Shown: positions 35,267-45,026, numbered from the stretch's first letter. The stretch is 64,000 nucleotides of DNA from Microbacterium sp. NC79 (GCF_019061125.1 NZ_JAHQYI010000002.1:372001-436000); one strand, 5' to 3'. Made by a program: numbers and translations. The notes: a model not told the origin generated them from the sequence alone.

Positions 35267-35274
35267 CACCTGCA

Positions 35275-35311
35275 GAAGCCCTCGGAACCATCTCCAGGTT
35301 CCGAGGGCTTC
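35275..35311 (+). terminator. Terminator containing an inverted pair of CGGAACC motifs
   Basis: Perfect 15-pair stem GAAGCCCTCGGAACC / GGTTCCGAGGGCTTC around a seven-base loop, nine bases after the permease stop. The stem itself is made by CGGAACC and GGTTCCG, i.e. the window-wide octamer used as a terminator. Confidence 0.85.
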
Positions 35312-35390
35312 TCGCGTGAATGCGGAACCTTTCATCTCGCGGGGCGAGGATGCGGGGCGGGGCGACTAGCCTGGAAGCAGAGCGGAGATC

Positions 35391-36647
35391 ATGAGCAATA
35401 CGGCAGAACGAACGTCGCGGTGGCGGGTGCTTCCGGGGCGCGCGAACATCGTGCTGTGGGTAGCGGTCGGTGCATTCTCCGTCGCGCTTCTCGCGGTTTC
35501 TGCCCCTCTTGGCGTCACCGTTTATGACGTGCCTGTCGTCACGGCACTGCTGTTCTCGCTGGTTCTCGCCGGCGCGGTTCCGCTTGCCCTGCTGTTACCG
35601 TGGGGCGGCGTTGCCGCCGCTCTTGTGAGTGCCACCGCACTGACAAGCGGAGCGGCATTCACCATCGAGGCGCCATGGCCGGTATCGGTCACCACAACCA
35701 TCGCCGTCTCCCTGATCTGGCTCCTGGTCGGATGGCGGACGCGCTGGTTTGTCGTCACGATTGGCTGGTTTGGTGCTGTCTTGCTGGTCATCGTCTCGAC
35801 GGCGGAGGCGCTCAGCGCGAATGCGCCAAGCGGCGCGATCATCGCAGACCTTGTCGTATTCGCTGCCTCATCGCTCGTGATGGCGCTGGCAGGCATCATC
35901 CTGCGCAATTGGGAGATTGTGGGCGCCCAACTCGTCGCCGAGCGCGCACTTTCGGCAGCTGAAATCGCCCAGCGCGAGGCCGCAGAAGAAAAAGCCCGCA
36001 TCGCTCGCGAACTGCACGATGTCGTCGCACACGGCATGTCGGCAATCCAGGTTCGCGCCGCAAGTGCGCGCTACCGCCTCTCCAACCTGCCACCAGACGC
36101 GATCGCCGAGTTCGACGACATCGCCGCCACCGCGCGCGCCTCAATGGCAGACATGCGCTCCATCCTGGGCGTGCTGCGTGATGAAAGTTCCGGGGCGGCC
36201 TCGAACCCACAGCCCACGCTTGCCGATCTGTCTTCCCTCGTTGATCGCGCCCGCGACCTCGCAACCATCACGGTTACAGGCGAATGGAACCTCGCGACCG
36301 CAGAGCGCACGGACCCGCTCCTGGGCCTCACCGTGTATCGCGCAGTGCAGGAGGCCCTCAGCAACGCTGCTCGGCACGCGCCAGGCGCACCCATCACCAT
36401 CACGTGGGATGAGTCCAGCACGAACCGCGCCTTCACCGTCGCCAATGCCGCCTCAACGCGGGTCATCGATGGTTCCCGCGCCCCAGAGCACAATCAGTCG
36501 ACACTCCGTGGCGGACAGGGTCTGCGCGGCATGCGCGAGCGCCTGCAGGTGCTGAACGGAACCGTTCAGACCGACACGCTGACGGACGGCGGCTTCGCGG
36601 TGCGGGTAACGATTCCGCGCGACACCACCAGGGGAGTATCGCTATGA
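35391..36647 (+). CDS. Sensor histidine kinase, NarL/DesK type
   Basis: A 418-residue kinase with about six helices in residues 18-175. A coiled-coil linker leads to the phosphoacceptor box KARIARELHDVVAHG with His209, and the HATPase domain has a weak N box QEALSNAARHAPG and GQGLRGMRERL. The usual DNGRG box is largely missing (TVANAASTRVIDG in its place), a deviation seen in some two-component kinases of Actinobacteria. TAGCCT at 35366 and GGAG mark promoter and ribosome site. It overlaps the regulator gene by four bases. Confidence 0.9.
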   Translation: MSNTAERTSRWRVLPGRANIVLWVAVGAFSVALLAVSAPLGVTVYDVPVVTALLFSLVLAGAVPLALLLPWGGVAAALVSATALTSGAAFTIEAPWPVSVTTTIAVSLIWLLVGWRTRWFVVTIGWFGAVLLVIVSTAEALSANAPSGAIIADLVVFAASSLVMALAGIILRNWEIVGAQLVAERALSAAEIAQREAAEEKARIARELHDVVAHGMSAIQVRAASARYRLSNLPPDAIAEFDDIAATARASMADMRSILGVLRDESSGAASNPQPTLADLSSLVDRARDLATITVTGEWNLATAERTDPLLGLTVYRAVQEALSNAARHAPGAPITITWDESSTNRAFTVANAASTRVIDGSRAPEHNQSTLRGGQGLRGMRERLQVLNGTVQTDTLTDGGFAVRVTIPRDTTRGVSL

Positions 36648-37315
36648 CCACCGTGTTAATCGTTGATGACCAGGCAATGGTGCGCGCAGGTTTCGCCGCG
36701 ATTTTGGGCTCACACGACGGCATCACGATCGTCGGTGAAGCGGGCGATGGCGCCGAAGGCGTTGCACGCGCGCGCGAGCTGCGTCCCGATGTCGTGCTGA
36801 TGGATGTGCGCATGCCCAATCTCAACGGCATCGATGCGACCGCACAGATTCTGGCAGCAGCCGAACGCGATAATCGCCCCGCCCCCGCAGTCCTCATCCT
36901 CACGACCTTCGATGCCGATGAGTATGTGCACGATGCCCTGAACGCGGGAGCGAGCGGCTTTCTCCTGAAAGATGCGCTCCCGGAAGAGCTGGTCAATGCC
37001 GTCCGCGTGGTCGCCGCCGGTGACGCTCTCCTCGCCCCGCGGATCACGAAGCGCCTGCTCGAGAAGTTCGCGTCCACCCGCCCGGCGACCAACCGGCATG
37101 CGCTCCGGCTCAACGATCTCACCGAACGCGAGCACGAAATTCTCGTGCTCATCGGCCGCGGCCTGTCGAACCGGGAGATCGCGGAGTCGCTCTTTCTTGC
37201 CGAGCAGACCGTGAAGAGCCACGTCAGCCGCATCTTCACCAAGTTGGATCTGCGCGATCGGGTCAACGCCGTCATCCTCGCGTATGACGCTGGCCTCGTC
37301 GAGCGCTCCAGCTAA
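36644..37315 (+). CDS. LuxR/NarL-family response regulator
   Basis: A 223-residue regulator with Asp8-Asp9, phosphoacceptor Asp54 (VVLMDVRMPN), Thr in LTTFD and Lys in FLLKDA. The C-terminal LuxR motif is LTEREHEILVLIGRGLSNRE followed by LAEQTVKSHVSRIFTKLDL. Partner of the preceding kinase. Targets could include the GntR-regulated ABC operon upstream, by neighbourhood only. Confidence 0.94.
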   Translation: MTTVLIVDDQAMVRAGFAAILGSHDGITIVGEAGDGAEGVARARELRPDVVLMDVRMPNLNGIDATAQILAAAERDNRPAPAVLILTTFDADEYVHDALNAGASGFLLKDALPEELVNAVRVVAAGDALLAPRITKRLLEKFASTRPATNRHALRLNDLTEREHEILVLIGRGLSNREIAESLFLAEQTVKSHVSRIFTKLDLRDRVNAVILAYDAGLVERSS

Positions 37316-37336
37316 CACCGTCGCCTCATGCGCCCG

Positions 37337-37370
37337 CCGGTTATCGAGCGAGCGCAGTGCGTCGAAACGC
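37337..37370 (-). repeat. Dispersed intergenic repeat, reverse-oriented variant
   Basis: Read on the minus strand it gives GCGTTTCGACGCACTGCG and then CTCGCTCGATAACCGG, a diverged member of the family seen at 9151, 11705 and 63489. The rest of the 227-base gap 37316-37542 holds another degenerate piece (TCGCTGAACGACCG near 37430) and a TGGTTCCG octamer; no gene is seen. Confidence 0.55.
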
Positions 37371-37542
37371 GCCTCTGCCGATGAATTGCATCACGTCACC
37401 ACGTGTCGACTCGATCACTGCGCGTCCTCGCTGAACGACCGACGGGCCCACCCGGTGGTTCCGTCACCCCCTACTGCGGTACTAGTGAGGTCAACCCCGC
37501 AGGGTGATGCCCTGGCACACACTTGTCGCCCACCGTAGGGGT

Positions 37543-38859
37543 ATGGTCGACATTGCTCCGCGCCCCACCGCCGTCTCGCGTTTCACCGGCGCGCTCCGCA
37601 CGCAGCGGGCCCCACGCGAGCTCCCTGTCATCGGCGGTGCGCGTGATATCGCTGTCGACACCACGCGTTCCGTGCTCCTCGTTATCGTCGTCGCCCTGCA
37701 CGCCTTCATGGTGGGCGTGAGTCTCGACGCCAACGGCACCCCGGTTCTCGAGAACGCGATGGAGCACTGGGCAGGCTGGCCGGTGCTCACCTGGTTTGCT
37801 CAGGTGATGCCATTGTTCTTCGTGCTCGGCGGCTTCGCCTCCTACACGCAGTACAGCCGGCTTCGTGCACGCGGAACCACCGCGTCGGCGTACATCGCGG
37901 CTCGCCTCATGCGTCTGCTGATTCCCGCGGGCGCCGCGATTGCGGCTGTAACCGTTTTTCTGGCTGCGCTGACCGTCGCCGGCGTCTCCCCCGACATCAT
38001 CGCGACCGCTGGCTTCCGCATTAGCCAGCCGTTCTGGTTCTTGGCGGTCTACATCGGTGTCACCGCCCTGGTTCCTGCCATGGTGTGGCTGCATGAACGT
38101 AACAAGCTCGTCACCCTCCTCGCTCTCGCGCTCGGTGCGCTTGTGGTGGACATTGTGCGCGTCACCACCGACATTGCCGCGATCGGTGCCCTGAACTTCG
38201 CGTTTGTCTGGCTCTTCGCACAGCAGTTTGGCTTCGCGCTCGCCGACGGAACACTCGATCGACTCGGCACGCGCGCCAAGCGCATCATGGGCATTGGTGC
38301 CGTCGCCACCATCGTCGTCACGATGCTCACCGGCTTCTACCCGACCGACCTATACGCCGCGCTCAACCCGCCCATGGGCGTGCTGGTGCTGGTTGGCATT
38401 GTGCAGACCATGATCTTCCTCCAGTTGCGCACCGCCATCCGTCGCATCGGCGAGCTGCCGGCCATCGCGCAGTTCGTCGGCTGGATCGGCGAACGCTCGA
38501 TGACGATCTACAGCTGGCACATGCTCGTCACCATCGCCATCGCCGGCGCTCTCATCAATGCGCCCTTCGCCCTCCCGGTTCCGGTCAGCACCGACTGGTG
38601 GCTCACGCGCCCACTCTGGTTCCTGGTCGTCGGGATCGCCGTCTTTACCGTGGCGTCTTTCGCCGGACGCCTGGAACGTCGCCGCATCACCGCATCACCC
38701 GCCGGCCGCGGTGGCGTCACCGCCGCAACCCTGCTCGCCATCGCCGGTGTCGTGCTCACGCTCGGTCTGGGTTCCGTCGGCGGAGCCTGGGTCATTGCAA
38801 CGGCCGCCATCACCGCGGCGCTCGCCCTCGTGATGCGCCGCCCCGGTCGCACACGCTAA
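37543..38859 (+). CDS. Acyltransferase family membrane protein
   Basis: A polytopic protein of 438 residues from ATG 37543, or 451 from 37504; neither start has a clear ribosome site. About ten helices follow a 40-residue cytoplasmic head. The Acyltransferase_3 hallmark is VALHAFMVG with the catalytic His near residue 47, then FVLGGFASY and IYSWHMLV near the end. Members O-acylate sugars, lipids or peptidoglycan. It stands alone, so the acceptor cannot be guessed. Confidence 0.82.
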   Translation: MVDIAPRPTAVSRFTGALRTQRAPRELPVIGGARDIAVDTTRSVLLVIVVALHAFMVGVSLDANGTPVLENAMEHWAGWPVLTWFAQVMPLFFVLGGFASYTQYSRLRARGTTASAYIAARLMRLLIPAGAAIAAVTVFLAALTVAGVSPDIIATAGFRISQPFWFLAVYIGVTALVPAMVWLHERNKLVTLLALALGALVVDIVRVTTDIAAIGALNFAFVWLFAQQFGFALADGTLDRLGTRAKRIMGIGAVATIVVTMLTGFYPTDLYAALNPPMGVLVLVGIVQTMIFLQLRTAIRRIGELPAIAQFVGWIGERSMTIYSWHMLVTIAIAGALINAPFALPVPVSTDWWLTRPLWFLVVGIAVFTVASFAGRLERRRITASPAGRGGVTAATLLAIAGVVLTLGLGSVGGAWVIATAAITAALALVMRRPGRTR

Positions 38860-38971
38860 CCAGGCGCATGCCGGCTCACGGGCCAGGCATTACCCAACGA
38901 CGCCGCGGCGCACCGGATAATCTTTGCGTTAATGTCGCCATTCATTAACCCAAGTGAGAGACGGTAGCCAC

Positions 38972-39856
38972 ATGACCTCGCTGCGCATTCTGCACCTCAC
39001 CGACACGCACCTTTTCGGCGACAACGCCCGCCACTACGACACCGTCGACACCGCCGCCCAGCTCACGGCCGCGCTCGCACACGTCGCTGAGCAGCCCTGT
39101 GATCTCGTGGTTGTCGCGGGCGACGTGAGCGAAGACGGAACCGTCGAGTCGTACCAGCGCGCCCGCACGATCGTTGGCGAATGGGCACGCGAGCGCGACG
39201 CCCGCGCCGTATTCACGATGGGCAACCATGATCGTCGCGAAGCGTTCCGGGAGGTGTTGGGCGGCGGACAACCCGACGCACACGAACGTGTTCTCGCAGG
39301 CACCGACCCCGCCCGCCCCATCGCGTCCGTCACCGAAAGCAACGGCTGGCGCGTGATCGTGCTCGACACCTCAGTGCCCGCCCGCGGATACGGCGACATT
39401 GAAGCAGAACAGCTCACGTTCCTCCGCGACATCCTCGCGACCCCCGCAGAAAACGGCACCGTCATCGTGATGCACCACGCCCCGGTCGACGCCCAGACCG
39501 ACCTGCTGCAGGCCCTCGCGCTTGACCCCCACGACGCCGATGAGTTCATCGAAATCATCGCGGGTTCTGACGTGCGCGTCGTATTAAGCGGCCACTATCA
39601 CCACCCGATCGTCGAGACGGTCAACGGTATTCCGGTGGTGGTCGCTCCGGGTGTCGCCAACATTGCTCGCTCACTCGATGACCCGGCTGAAGAGTCGGCC
39701 GAGCTTGCCTTCGGCGGCGCGGTAATCGAAATCCGCGGCACCCGCACACGGGTGGTTCCGTTCATCGAGCGTCACGAAGCTGCCCTCGAAGTGTTCCGTT
39801 TCGACCGCGAGACGGTCGCCCGCATCATCGCCGCCGCCGGCCGTCCCACCCCCTAA
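38972..39856 (+). CDS. Calcineurin-like metallophosphoesterase, cyclic-nucleotide or phosphodiester type
   Basis: A 294-residue enzyme starting MTSLRILHLTDTHLFGDN. All metal motifs are present in order: DTH, GDVSEDG, GNHD, HHAP and GHYHH. This set is the class III cyclic nucleotide phosphodiesterase / GpdQ pattern, which cleaves cAMP or phosphodiesters such as glycerophosphodiesters. It is upstream of a GntR-regulated ABC importer and a PF13350-like phosphatase, and a related enzyme occurs at 56256 in a similar setting. GAGAG and a short spacer precede the ATG. Confidence 0.9.
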   Translation: MTSLRILHLTDTHLFGDNARHYDTVDTAAQLTAALAHVAEQPCDLVVVAGDVSEDGTVESYQRARTIVGEWARERDARAVFTMGNHDRREAFREVLGGGQPDAHERVLAGTDPARPIASVTESNGWRVIVLDTSVPARGYGDIEAEQLTFLRDILATPAENGTVIVMHHAPVDAQTDLLQALALDPHDADEFIEIIAGSDVRVVLSGHYHHPIVETVNGIPVVVAPGVANIARSLDDPAEESAELAFGGAVIEIRGTRTRVVPFIERHEAALEVFRFDRETVARIIAAAGRPTP

Positions 39857-39903
39857 GCCTTCGTTCCGGAACCACCCAGAACCTCGGAACCAGAAGCGCA
39901 GTT

Positions 39904-40722
39904 TTACAGGTCGTCGTGCGCGACCGGCTCGGTGTCGTAGCGCAGTACGAACTTGGCCTCGTCGCCGCGGAGGCGGCGGCGCACGTAGAACACCGGGCGA
40001 CCAGTGGTATCAGCGGTCACGCCATCACGAACCAGCAGCGCGGTTCCGGTGGGCACCCCCAGCGCGTCGGCATCGGCGAAGTCGGCACCGACCGCGCTGA
40101 ATGCGCGCCAGAGGTAGCGCAGTTCGAGGCCAAGGCCCTCGACGAGTCCGCGCACCACGAGTCCGTGCTGGGAAACCAACGCCTCGACGTCACCGAGCGA
40201 TGCCGGATACCAGTAGCTGTTGGAGATCCAACGACGACCGCTGTGGAGCATCACGGTGTCGAGGCGTCGGAGGTCAGCGAGGGGAACGCCAAGACCCGAG
40301 ATCACATCGTCGGGGAGCGGCTCGGTCGCGGGGCCCGCATGCAACACGACCTCGTCAACCTGGCGAACGGGGCGGGCCGAGACCGGCGGCAGATTGAGGT
40401 CGAGTGCGTCGGCCAGCGAGTCCGATGACTGGCGCGCCACCGGCACGCTCGCCACGATCTCAACGAGGTCGGGCGGCGAGGTCACAAACGTGCCAACGCC
40501 GCGGCGGATCTCTACGGCACCGAGGCGCTGCAGCTCAACAACACCCTGCCGAAGCGTGAGGCGCGTCACCCCAAACCGTGCCGCCAATTCGTTCTCATTG
40601 GGTAGCCGAGTGCCGGCCGGCAGCGTGCCATCTTGAATCTCCTGCCACAGTTCAGCAGCGATTCGACGATAAACCGGCAGGCCAGACAGCGCTGAGTCAC
40701 GGGCACTTTGCCGCTCGTTCAC
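39904..40722 (-). CDS. GntR/HutC-family regulator with UTRA domain
   Basis: A 272-residue regulator. The winged helix (PVYRRIAAELWQEI, GTRLPNENELAARFGVTRLT) is followed from about residue 95 by a UTRA ligand-binding domain ending RPVFYVRRRLRGDEAKF. HutC-type members, including PhnF, sense small carbon, nitrogen or phosphorus compounds. It is divergent from the Dpp-type ABC operon, with a palindrome at 40748-40771 in between, so it presumably represses both. Confidence 0.92.
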   Translation of the reverse strand: MNERQSARDSALSGLPVYRRIAAELWQEIQDGTLPAGTRLPNENELAARFGVTRLTLRQGVVELQRLGAVEIRRGVGTFVTSPPDLVEIVASVPVARQSSDSLADALDLNLPPVSARPVRQVDEVVLHAGPATEPLPDDVISGLGVPLADLRRLDTVMLHSGRRWISNSYWYPASLGDVEALVSQHGLVVRGLVEGLGLELRYLWRAFSAVGADFADADALGVPTGTALLVRDGVTADTTGRPVFYVRRRLRGDEAKFVLRYDTEPVAHDDL

Positions 40723-40747
40723 CTGCCACTCCCTTTCGCGTCACTCA

Positions 40748-40771
40748 GGACATCTAGACATATAGATGTCC
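40748..40771. promoter_or_regulatory. 24-bp palindromic operator between GntR and ABC operon
   Basis: Perfect inverted repeat GGACATCTA, six bases, TAGATGTCC in the 101-base divergent spacer. The centre TCTAGACATATAGA has the T-A-rich form typical of HutC-subfamily operators. It is the only strong palindrome in the spacer and lies 26 bases from the GntR start. Confidence 0.75.
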
Positions 40772-40823
40772 TGCACAGCATGTGCGGGGTTGCGATGCAA
40801 TCCCCACAACAGAAAGGTATTCC

Positions 40824-42344
40824 ATGCGCAGATCTGTTGCGTTCACCGCCCTAGCCCTGAGCGGTGTTTTGCTCGCCGGCTGCTCCACCTCGCCCGCAAA
40901 TGACGCGGCTCCCGAAACCTCGGCGCCCACCACAGCCGCCGACCCCACTGCCATCGTCGACATCCGCGTGGGCCTGGAGCCCACGAGCCTCGACGTCACC
41001 ACAACGTCGGGTGCTGGCCTCGTGCAGGTCATGCGCGGCAACGTCTACCAGGGCCTCGTTGGCCTGACAGAAGACCGCACCATTGTTCCTGCGCTTGCCA
41101 CCGAATGGGACATCTCGGAAGACGGCCTCACCTACACGTTCACCGTGCGCGATGGCGTTGTCTTCCACGATGGCACCCCGATGACGATGGATGACGTGGT
41201 GGCCTCCCTCACCGCCGCGAGCGCCGACGACTCGAAAAACCCCGACGCCAAGCGCATGACCGGCGTCGTCTCGGTTACCGCTACCGACGACAGCACGGTG
41301 CAGATTGTGCTCGCCGAGCGCGACATTAACTTCCTGGAAACCCTCACCACGGGCGCCGGCTACATCGTGTCGCAGACCTCGACGGTTGACCTCGCGTCGG
41401 CGACGAACGGTACCGGCCCGTACACGCTCGGTCAGTGGAACCGCGGGGCGACGCTGTCGCTGGAACCGTTCGCCGACTACTGGGGCGACGCTCCCAGCAA
41501 CGGCGGCGTGGTGTTCCACTACATCGCCGATGAGGCCACGGCAGCAACGGCCCTGCGCGGCGGCGAGCTCGATGTGCTGGTTGGCGCTTCGCCAGAAACG
41601 ACCGAACTGTTCGCGGCCGACGACGCATTCCAGGTGGCCGAGGGTGAGTCAACGAGCTGGATGACGCTCGGGTTCAACCACACCGTTGAGTCGTTGCAGG
41701 ATCAGCGTGTGCGCGAGGCGATTCGTCGCTCGATCGACAAGACCGAGCTCATTGAGGTGCTCGGTGGGCAGGCGCTGGAAGTCGGAACCATCACGGTGCC
41801 GAGCGACACGTGGCACGTTGACGCCACCGACACCGCGGCATTCGACACCGCAGAGGCCAAGAAGCTTCTGAAGGAAGCGGGCTACGAAGACCTCGAGCTG
41901 ACGCTGACGGTCTCGAACACGTACGACACGATCATCACCGAGTTCATCGCGGCTGAGCTTGCCGAGGTCGGCATTGACGTCACGATCGAAACCGTCGAGT
42001 TTGCCACCTGGCTGGAAGACGTCTTCACGAACAAGAAGTTCGAGATGACGATGGTGCTGCACGTTGACCCGGCCACGGCAACGTACTACGCCAACCCGAA
42101 CTACTACTGGAGCTACGACAACGCCGAGGTGCAGGGCCTGATCGCCGACGCCCGCACCGCGCTCACCGAAGACGAGCGCGACGAAGCCATGCGTGACGCT
42201 GTCACACTCGTTGCCGAAGACTCAGCAAGTGACTGGCTGTACTCGCCGAAGAACATCATCGTCGCTGGCTCCGACGTTGCCGGATTCGCGGTCGACCGCA
42301 ACTCGACCAACTTCCCGGTCTCGGGCATCACGATCGCCGAGTGA
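40824..42344 (+). CDS. ABC transporter substrate-binding lipoprotein, DppA/OppA class
   Basis: A 506-residue SBP_bac_5 protein. The lipoprotein signal ends in VLLAGC with Cys20. Family blocks are IRVGLEPTSLDVT, YTFTVRDGVVFHDGTPMT and a C-terminal SDWLYSPKNIIVAG. ATG 40824 follows AGAAAGG; the upstream extension is rejected. It is the first gene of a five-gene importer, whose class carries peptides, nickel chelates, opines or sugars. Company of two phosphatases suggests an organophosphate ligand (inference). Confidence 0.92.
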   Translation: MRRSVAFTALALSGVLLAGCSTSPANDAAPETSAPTTAADPTAIVDIRVGLEPTSLDVTTTSGAGLVQVMRGNVYQGLVGLTEDRTIVPALATEWDISEDGLTYTFTVRDGVVFHDGTPMTMDDVVASLTAASADDSKNPDAKRMTGVVSVTATDDSTVQIVLAERDINFLETLTTGAGYIVSQTSTVDLASATNGTGPYTLGQWNRGATLSLEPFADYWGDAPSNGGVVFHYIADEATAATALRGGELDVLVGASPETTELFAADDAFQVAEGESTSWMTLGFNHTVESLQDQRVREAIRRSIDKTELIEVLGGQALEVGTITVPSDTWHVDATDTAAFDTAEAKKLLKEAGYEDLELTLTVSNTYDTIITEFIAAELAEVGIDVTIETVEFATWLEDVFTNKKFEMTMVLHVDPATATYYANPNYYWSYDNAEVQGLIADARTALTEDERDEAMRDAVTLVAEDSASDWLYSPKNIIVAGSDVAGFAVDRNSTNFPVSGITIAE

Positions 42345-43354
42345 TGACCCTCACAGCGGCACCGTTACACGCTGGGCGCGGAACCATGATCCGCGCCCAG
42401 CGCACGGCTCGCTACATTGCGGGAGAGGTGATCGTTTTGATCACCTCTCTCGTGGTGGCGAGCATGGCCATCTTCGGTTTTCTGGCTGTTCTTCCCGGCG
42501 ACCAGGCGGCGATCCTCGGCGGCGTGGAAGCGACCCCCGAGCAGATTGAAGCCCTGCGCCAGCAGATGGGCCTCAACCGCCCTCTCTGGGAGCAGTACCT
42601 CGACTGGTTCGGTGGCGTACTCACCGGCGACCTGAGCACGAGTGCCCTCGATGGCCGCTCAGTTGCCGCCGAGCTTGGCGAAAAACTGCAGGTGACGGTT
42701 CCGCTCGGTCTTTTGGCGCTCCTGCTCAGCATCGTCATCGCCGTTCCGGTAGGCGTGCTCGCCGCGATCTACCGCGACAGCGCATTTGGCCGCGTGATCA
42801 CGGCGCTCAGCCAACTGTCTGCCGCGATCCCCACGTTCGTGCTCGGCCTTGCCCTCGTGCTCCTCGTCGCCCTGCCGACGCGTTTGTTCCCTGTGCAGGG
42901 CTTCCCTGCCGACCGCTGGGCTGACCCGATGGAGGCGCTGCGCTCACTCATCCTTCCGGCCACCGCCATCGCAATCGGACAGTCCGCCGTGCTGGTGCGA
43001 TTCGTCCGCAGCGTCACGATTGACATCCTGCTGAAGGACTGGGTGCGCACCGGGCTCGCGCAGGGATGGCCGCTCCGCACCGTGCTTGTTCGCCACGGCG
43101 CACGCAACGCCGCTCTCCCCCTGCTCGGCATCATCGGTCTCGAAATTGCCGGCATTCTGATGGGCTCCGTCATCGTCGAGCAAATCTTCGCGCTGCCGGG
43201 AGTCGGCGGCATGCTGCTCAGCGACGTCGGCAACCGTGACATCACGTCAATTCAGAGCACCCTGTTCGTGCTTACCGCGCTCGTGATGATCACCACCGTC
43301 GTTCTCACCACGCTCTCTCGCGTGCTTGACCCCCGCGTTCGGAGTGCCTCATGA
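42344..43354 (+). CDS. ABC transporter permease, DppB class
   Basis: A 336-residue membrane protein with six helices. It starts in the binding-protein stop (TGATG), 15 residues before a second possible start MIRAQRTARY. The BPD inner-membrane motif EAA..G is represented by VRTGLAQGWPLRTVLVRHGA near residue 230, and EQIFALPGVGGML is typical for DppB. Pairs with the DppC-like permease that follows. Confidence 0.92.
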   Translation: MTLTAAPLHAGRGTMIRAQRTARYIAGEVIVLITSLVVASMAIFGFLAVLPGDQAAILGGVEATPEQIEALRQQMGLNRPLWEQYLDWFGGVLTGDLSTSALDGRSVAAELGEKLQVTVPLGLLALLLSIVIAVPVGVLAAIYRDSAFGRVITALSQLSAAIPTFVLGLALVLLVALPTRLFPVQGFPADRWADPMEALRSLILPATAIAIGQSAVLVRFVRSVTIDILLKDWVRTGLAQGWPLRTVLVRHGARNAALPLLGIIGLEIAGILMGSVIVEQIFALPGVGGMLLSDVGNRDITSIQSTLFVLTALVMITTVVLTTLSRVLDPRVRSAS

Positions 43355-44223
43355 TTCGCCGCTTTCTCCGCCACCCGCTCGGCATCGTCGGCCTTGCCCT
43401 GGTCGCCATCCCCACGTTCGCCGCGATGGTGTCGCTGTTTTGGACGCCGTATGACCCGACCGCCTTCGTACCGCTTGATCGCTGGCTGCCGCCGTCGCCA
43501 GAACACTGGCTCGGCACCGATGCCGGCGGACGCGATCTGTTTAGCATCCTGCTCGCTGGCGCTCAAGCCACCATGCTTGCCACCGTTCTCGCCACCGTCA
43601 TTGCCATCGCTGTCGGGGTTCCGCTCGCCCTCAGCACGGCGATTGCCCCGCGCCGCACGTCGGGCGTGATGGAACGAGGCATCGACATTGCCATTGCCTT
43701 CCCCACGCTCGTGCTCGCGATCATCCTGGTGACGTCGTACGGCGCCAGCATCTGGACGTCATCGATCGCGATCGGCCTCGGTAGCAGCGTTGTCGTCGCC
43801 CGCACCATGGTCTCGGAGCTGCGCGGCATTCTCGCTTCGGACTACGTCACGCTCGCCCGTGCCGGGGGTGTCGGAACCATGGGCATCGTGTTTTCGCATT
43901 TGCTCCCGAATGTGGCACCGACACTTCTCGTACGCGCCACCCAGATTCTGTCGGTGGCCGCTCTCGCCGAAGCGGGCCTGTCATACCTCGGCTTCGGCAC
44001 GCCGCCGCCGACCGCGTCGTGGGGTCGCACGCTGTCTGATCTGCAGTCACAGGTGCTGGTGCGCCCCGAGGTGCTCATCGCTCCGAGCATCGCGATCACC
44101 ACCCTCGTGATCGGTTTCGCGCTCATCGGTGATGCCCTCCGCGACGCCCTCGAAAACACCGCGCGCGCAACGCCGCGCCCCGCTCCCACATCCGCCCCGT
44201 CTGCCCAGAAGGTGACTGCATGA
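43351..44223 (+). CDS. ABC transporter permease, DppC class
   Basis: A 290-residue permease with the N-terminal helix preceding a DppC-type entry motif LGTDAGGRDLFSILLAGA (about residues 51-68), the EAA loop YVTLARAGGVGTMGIVFSHL and a C-terminal AEAGLSYLGFGTPPPTASWG. It overlaps both neighbours by four bases. Confidence 0.94.
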   Translation: MIRRFLRHPLGIVGLALVAIPTFAAMVSLFWTPYDPTAFVPLDRWLPPSPEHWLGTDAGGRDLFSILLAGAQATMLATVLATVIAIAVGVPLALSTAIAPRRTSGVMERGIDIAIAFPTLVLAIILVTSYGASIWTSSIAIGLGSSVVVARTMVSELRGILASDYVTLARAGGVGTMGIVFSHLLPNVAPTLLVRATQILSVAALAEAGLSYLGFGTPPPTASWGRTLSDLQSQVLVRPEVLIAPSIAITTLVIGFALIGDALRDALENTARATPRPAPTSAPSAQKVTA

Positions 44224-45026
44224 CTCTCCTCGCCATCGAAAATCTGTCCATCACGATCGCTGGACGGCCCGTCGTCACCGACGTGTCTCTGTGCGTCGAG
44301 CACGGCGAGCGCGTCGGCCTGATCGGTGAATCCGGTTCGGGCAAGTCGCTCACGTGCCTCGCCACGCTCGGACTCCTCCCGCCGCCCGCGACCGCCACAG
44401 GCCGCATCATCGTTGATGGTTCCGACGTCATCGGCGCTTCCGCCCGCACCCTGCACAAGCTCCGCGGCCGCACCGTCGGATGCGTTTTCCAAGAGCCGCA
44501 GACAGCGCTTGACCCGCTCACCACGATCGGCCGCCACCTCGTTTCGCCGTTGCGCGCCCACGGGCAGCTGCGCCCCGGTTCCGCTCGCCGCACGGCGATC
44601 GCGCTGGCTGACATGGTGGGTCTGCCCGACCCGGAGAACATCATTCGCCGGTACCCGCACGAGCTTTCCGGCGGTCAGCGTCAGCGCGTCATGATCGCGA
44701 TGGCGATGTCGACCCGCCCTTCGCTGCTGCTGGCTGATGAGCCAACCACGGCGCTTGATGTCACCGTGCAGGCGCGCGTGCTCGAGCTCATGGGCGATCT
44801 CACCGAGCGCAGCGGTGCCGGCGTTCTTCTGGTGACGCACGATATGGCGGTGGCGGCATCGCGCTGCGACCGCATCGTGGTGATGCAGTCGGGTCGCATC
44901 GTCGAAACCGGAACCCCGGAGCAGTTGCTGACGAACCCGCGCGAGGACTACACCGCACGTCTCGTCGACGCCGCGTACGCGACGAGCTGGCAGCCCGCGA
45001 CCCAGCGCGTCGCGGTGGCGGCATGA
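44220..45026 (+). CDS. ABC transporter ATP-binding protein, DppD class
   Basis: A 268-residue ATPase with Walker A GESGSGKSL (about residues 37-45), Q-loop FQEPQTALDPL, signature LSGGQRQR and Walker B LLLADEPTTALD. Shorter than many DppD proteins because it lacks the long oligopeptide-type C-terminal extension. Overlaps both neighbours by four bases. Confidence 0.94.
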   Translation: MTLLAIENLSITIAGRPVVTDVSLCVEHGERVGLIGESGSGKSLTCLATLGLLPPPATATGRIIVDGSDVIGASARTLHKLRGRTVGCVFQEPQTALDPLTTIGRHLVSPLRAHGQLRPGSARRTAIALADMVGLPDPENIIRRYPHELSGGQRQRVMIAMAMSTRPSLLLADEPTTALDVTVQARVLELMGDLTERSGAGVLLVTHDMAVAASRCDRIVVMQSGRIVETGTPEQLLTNPREDYTARLVDAAYATSWQPATQRVAVAA

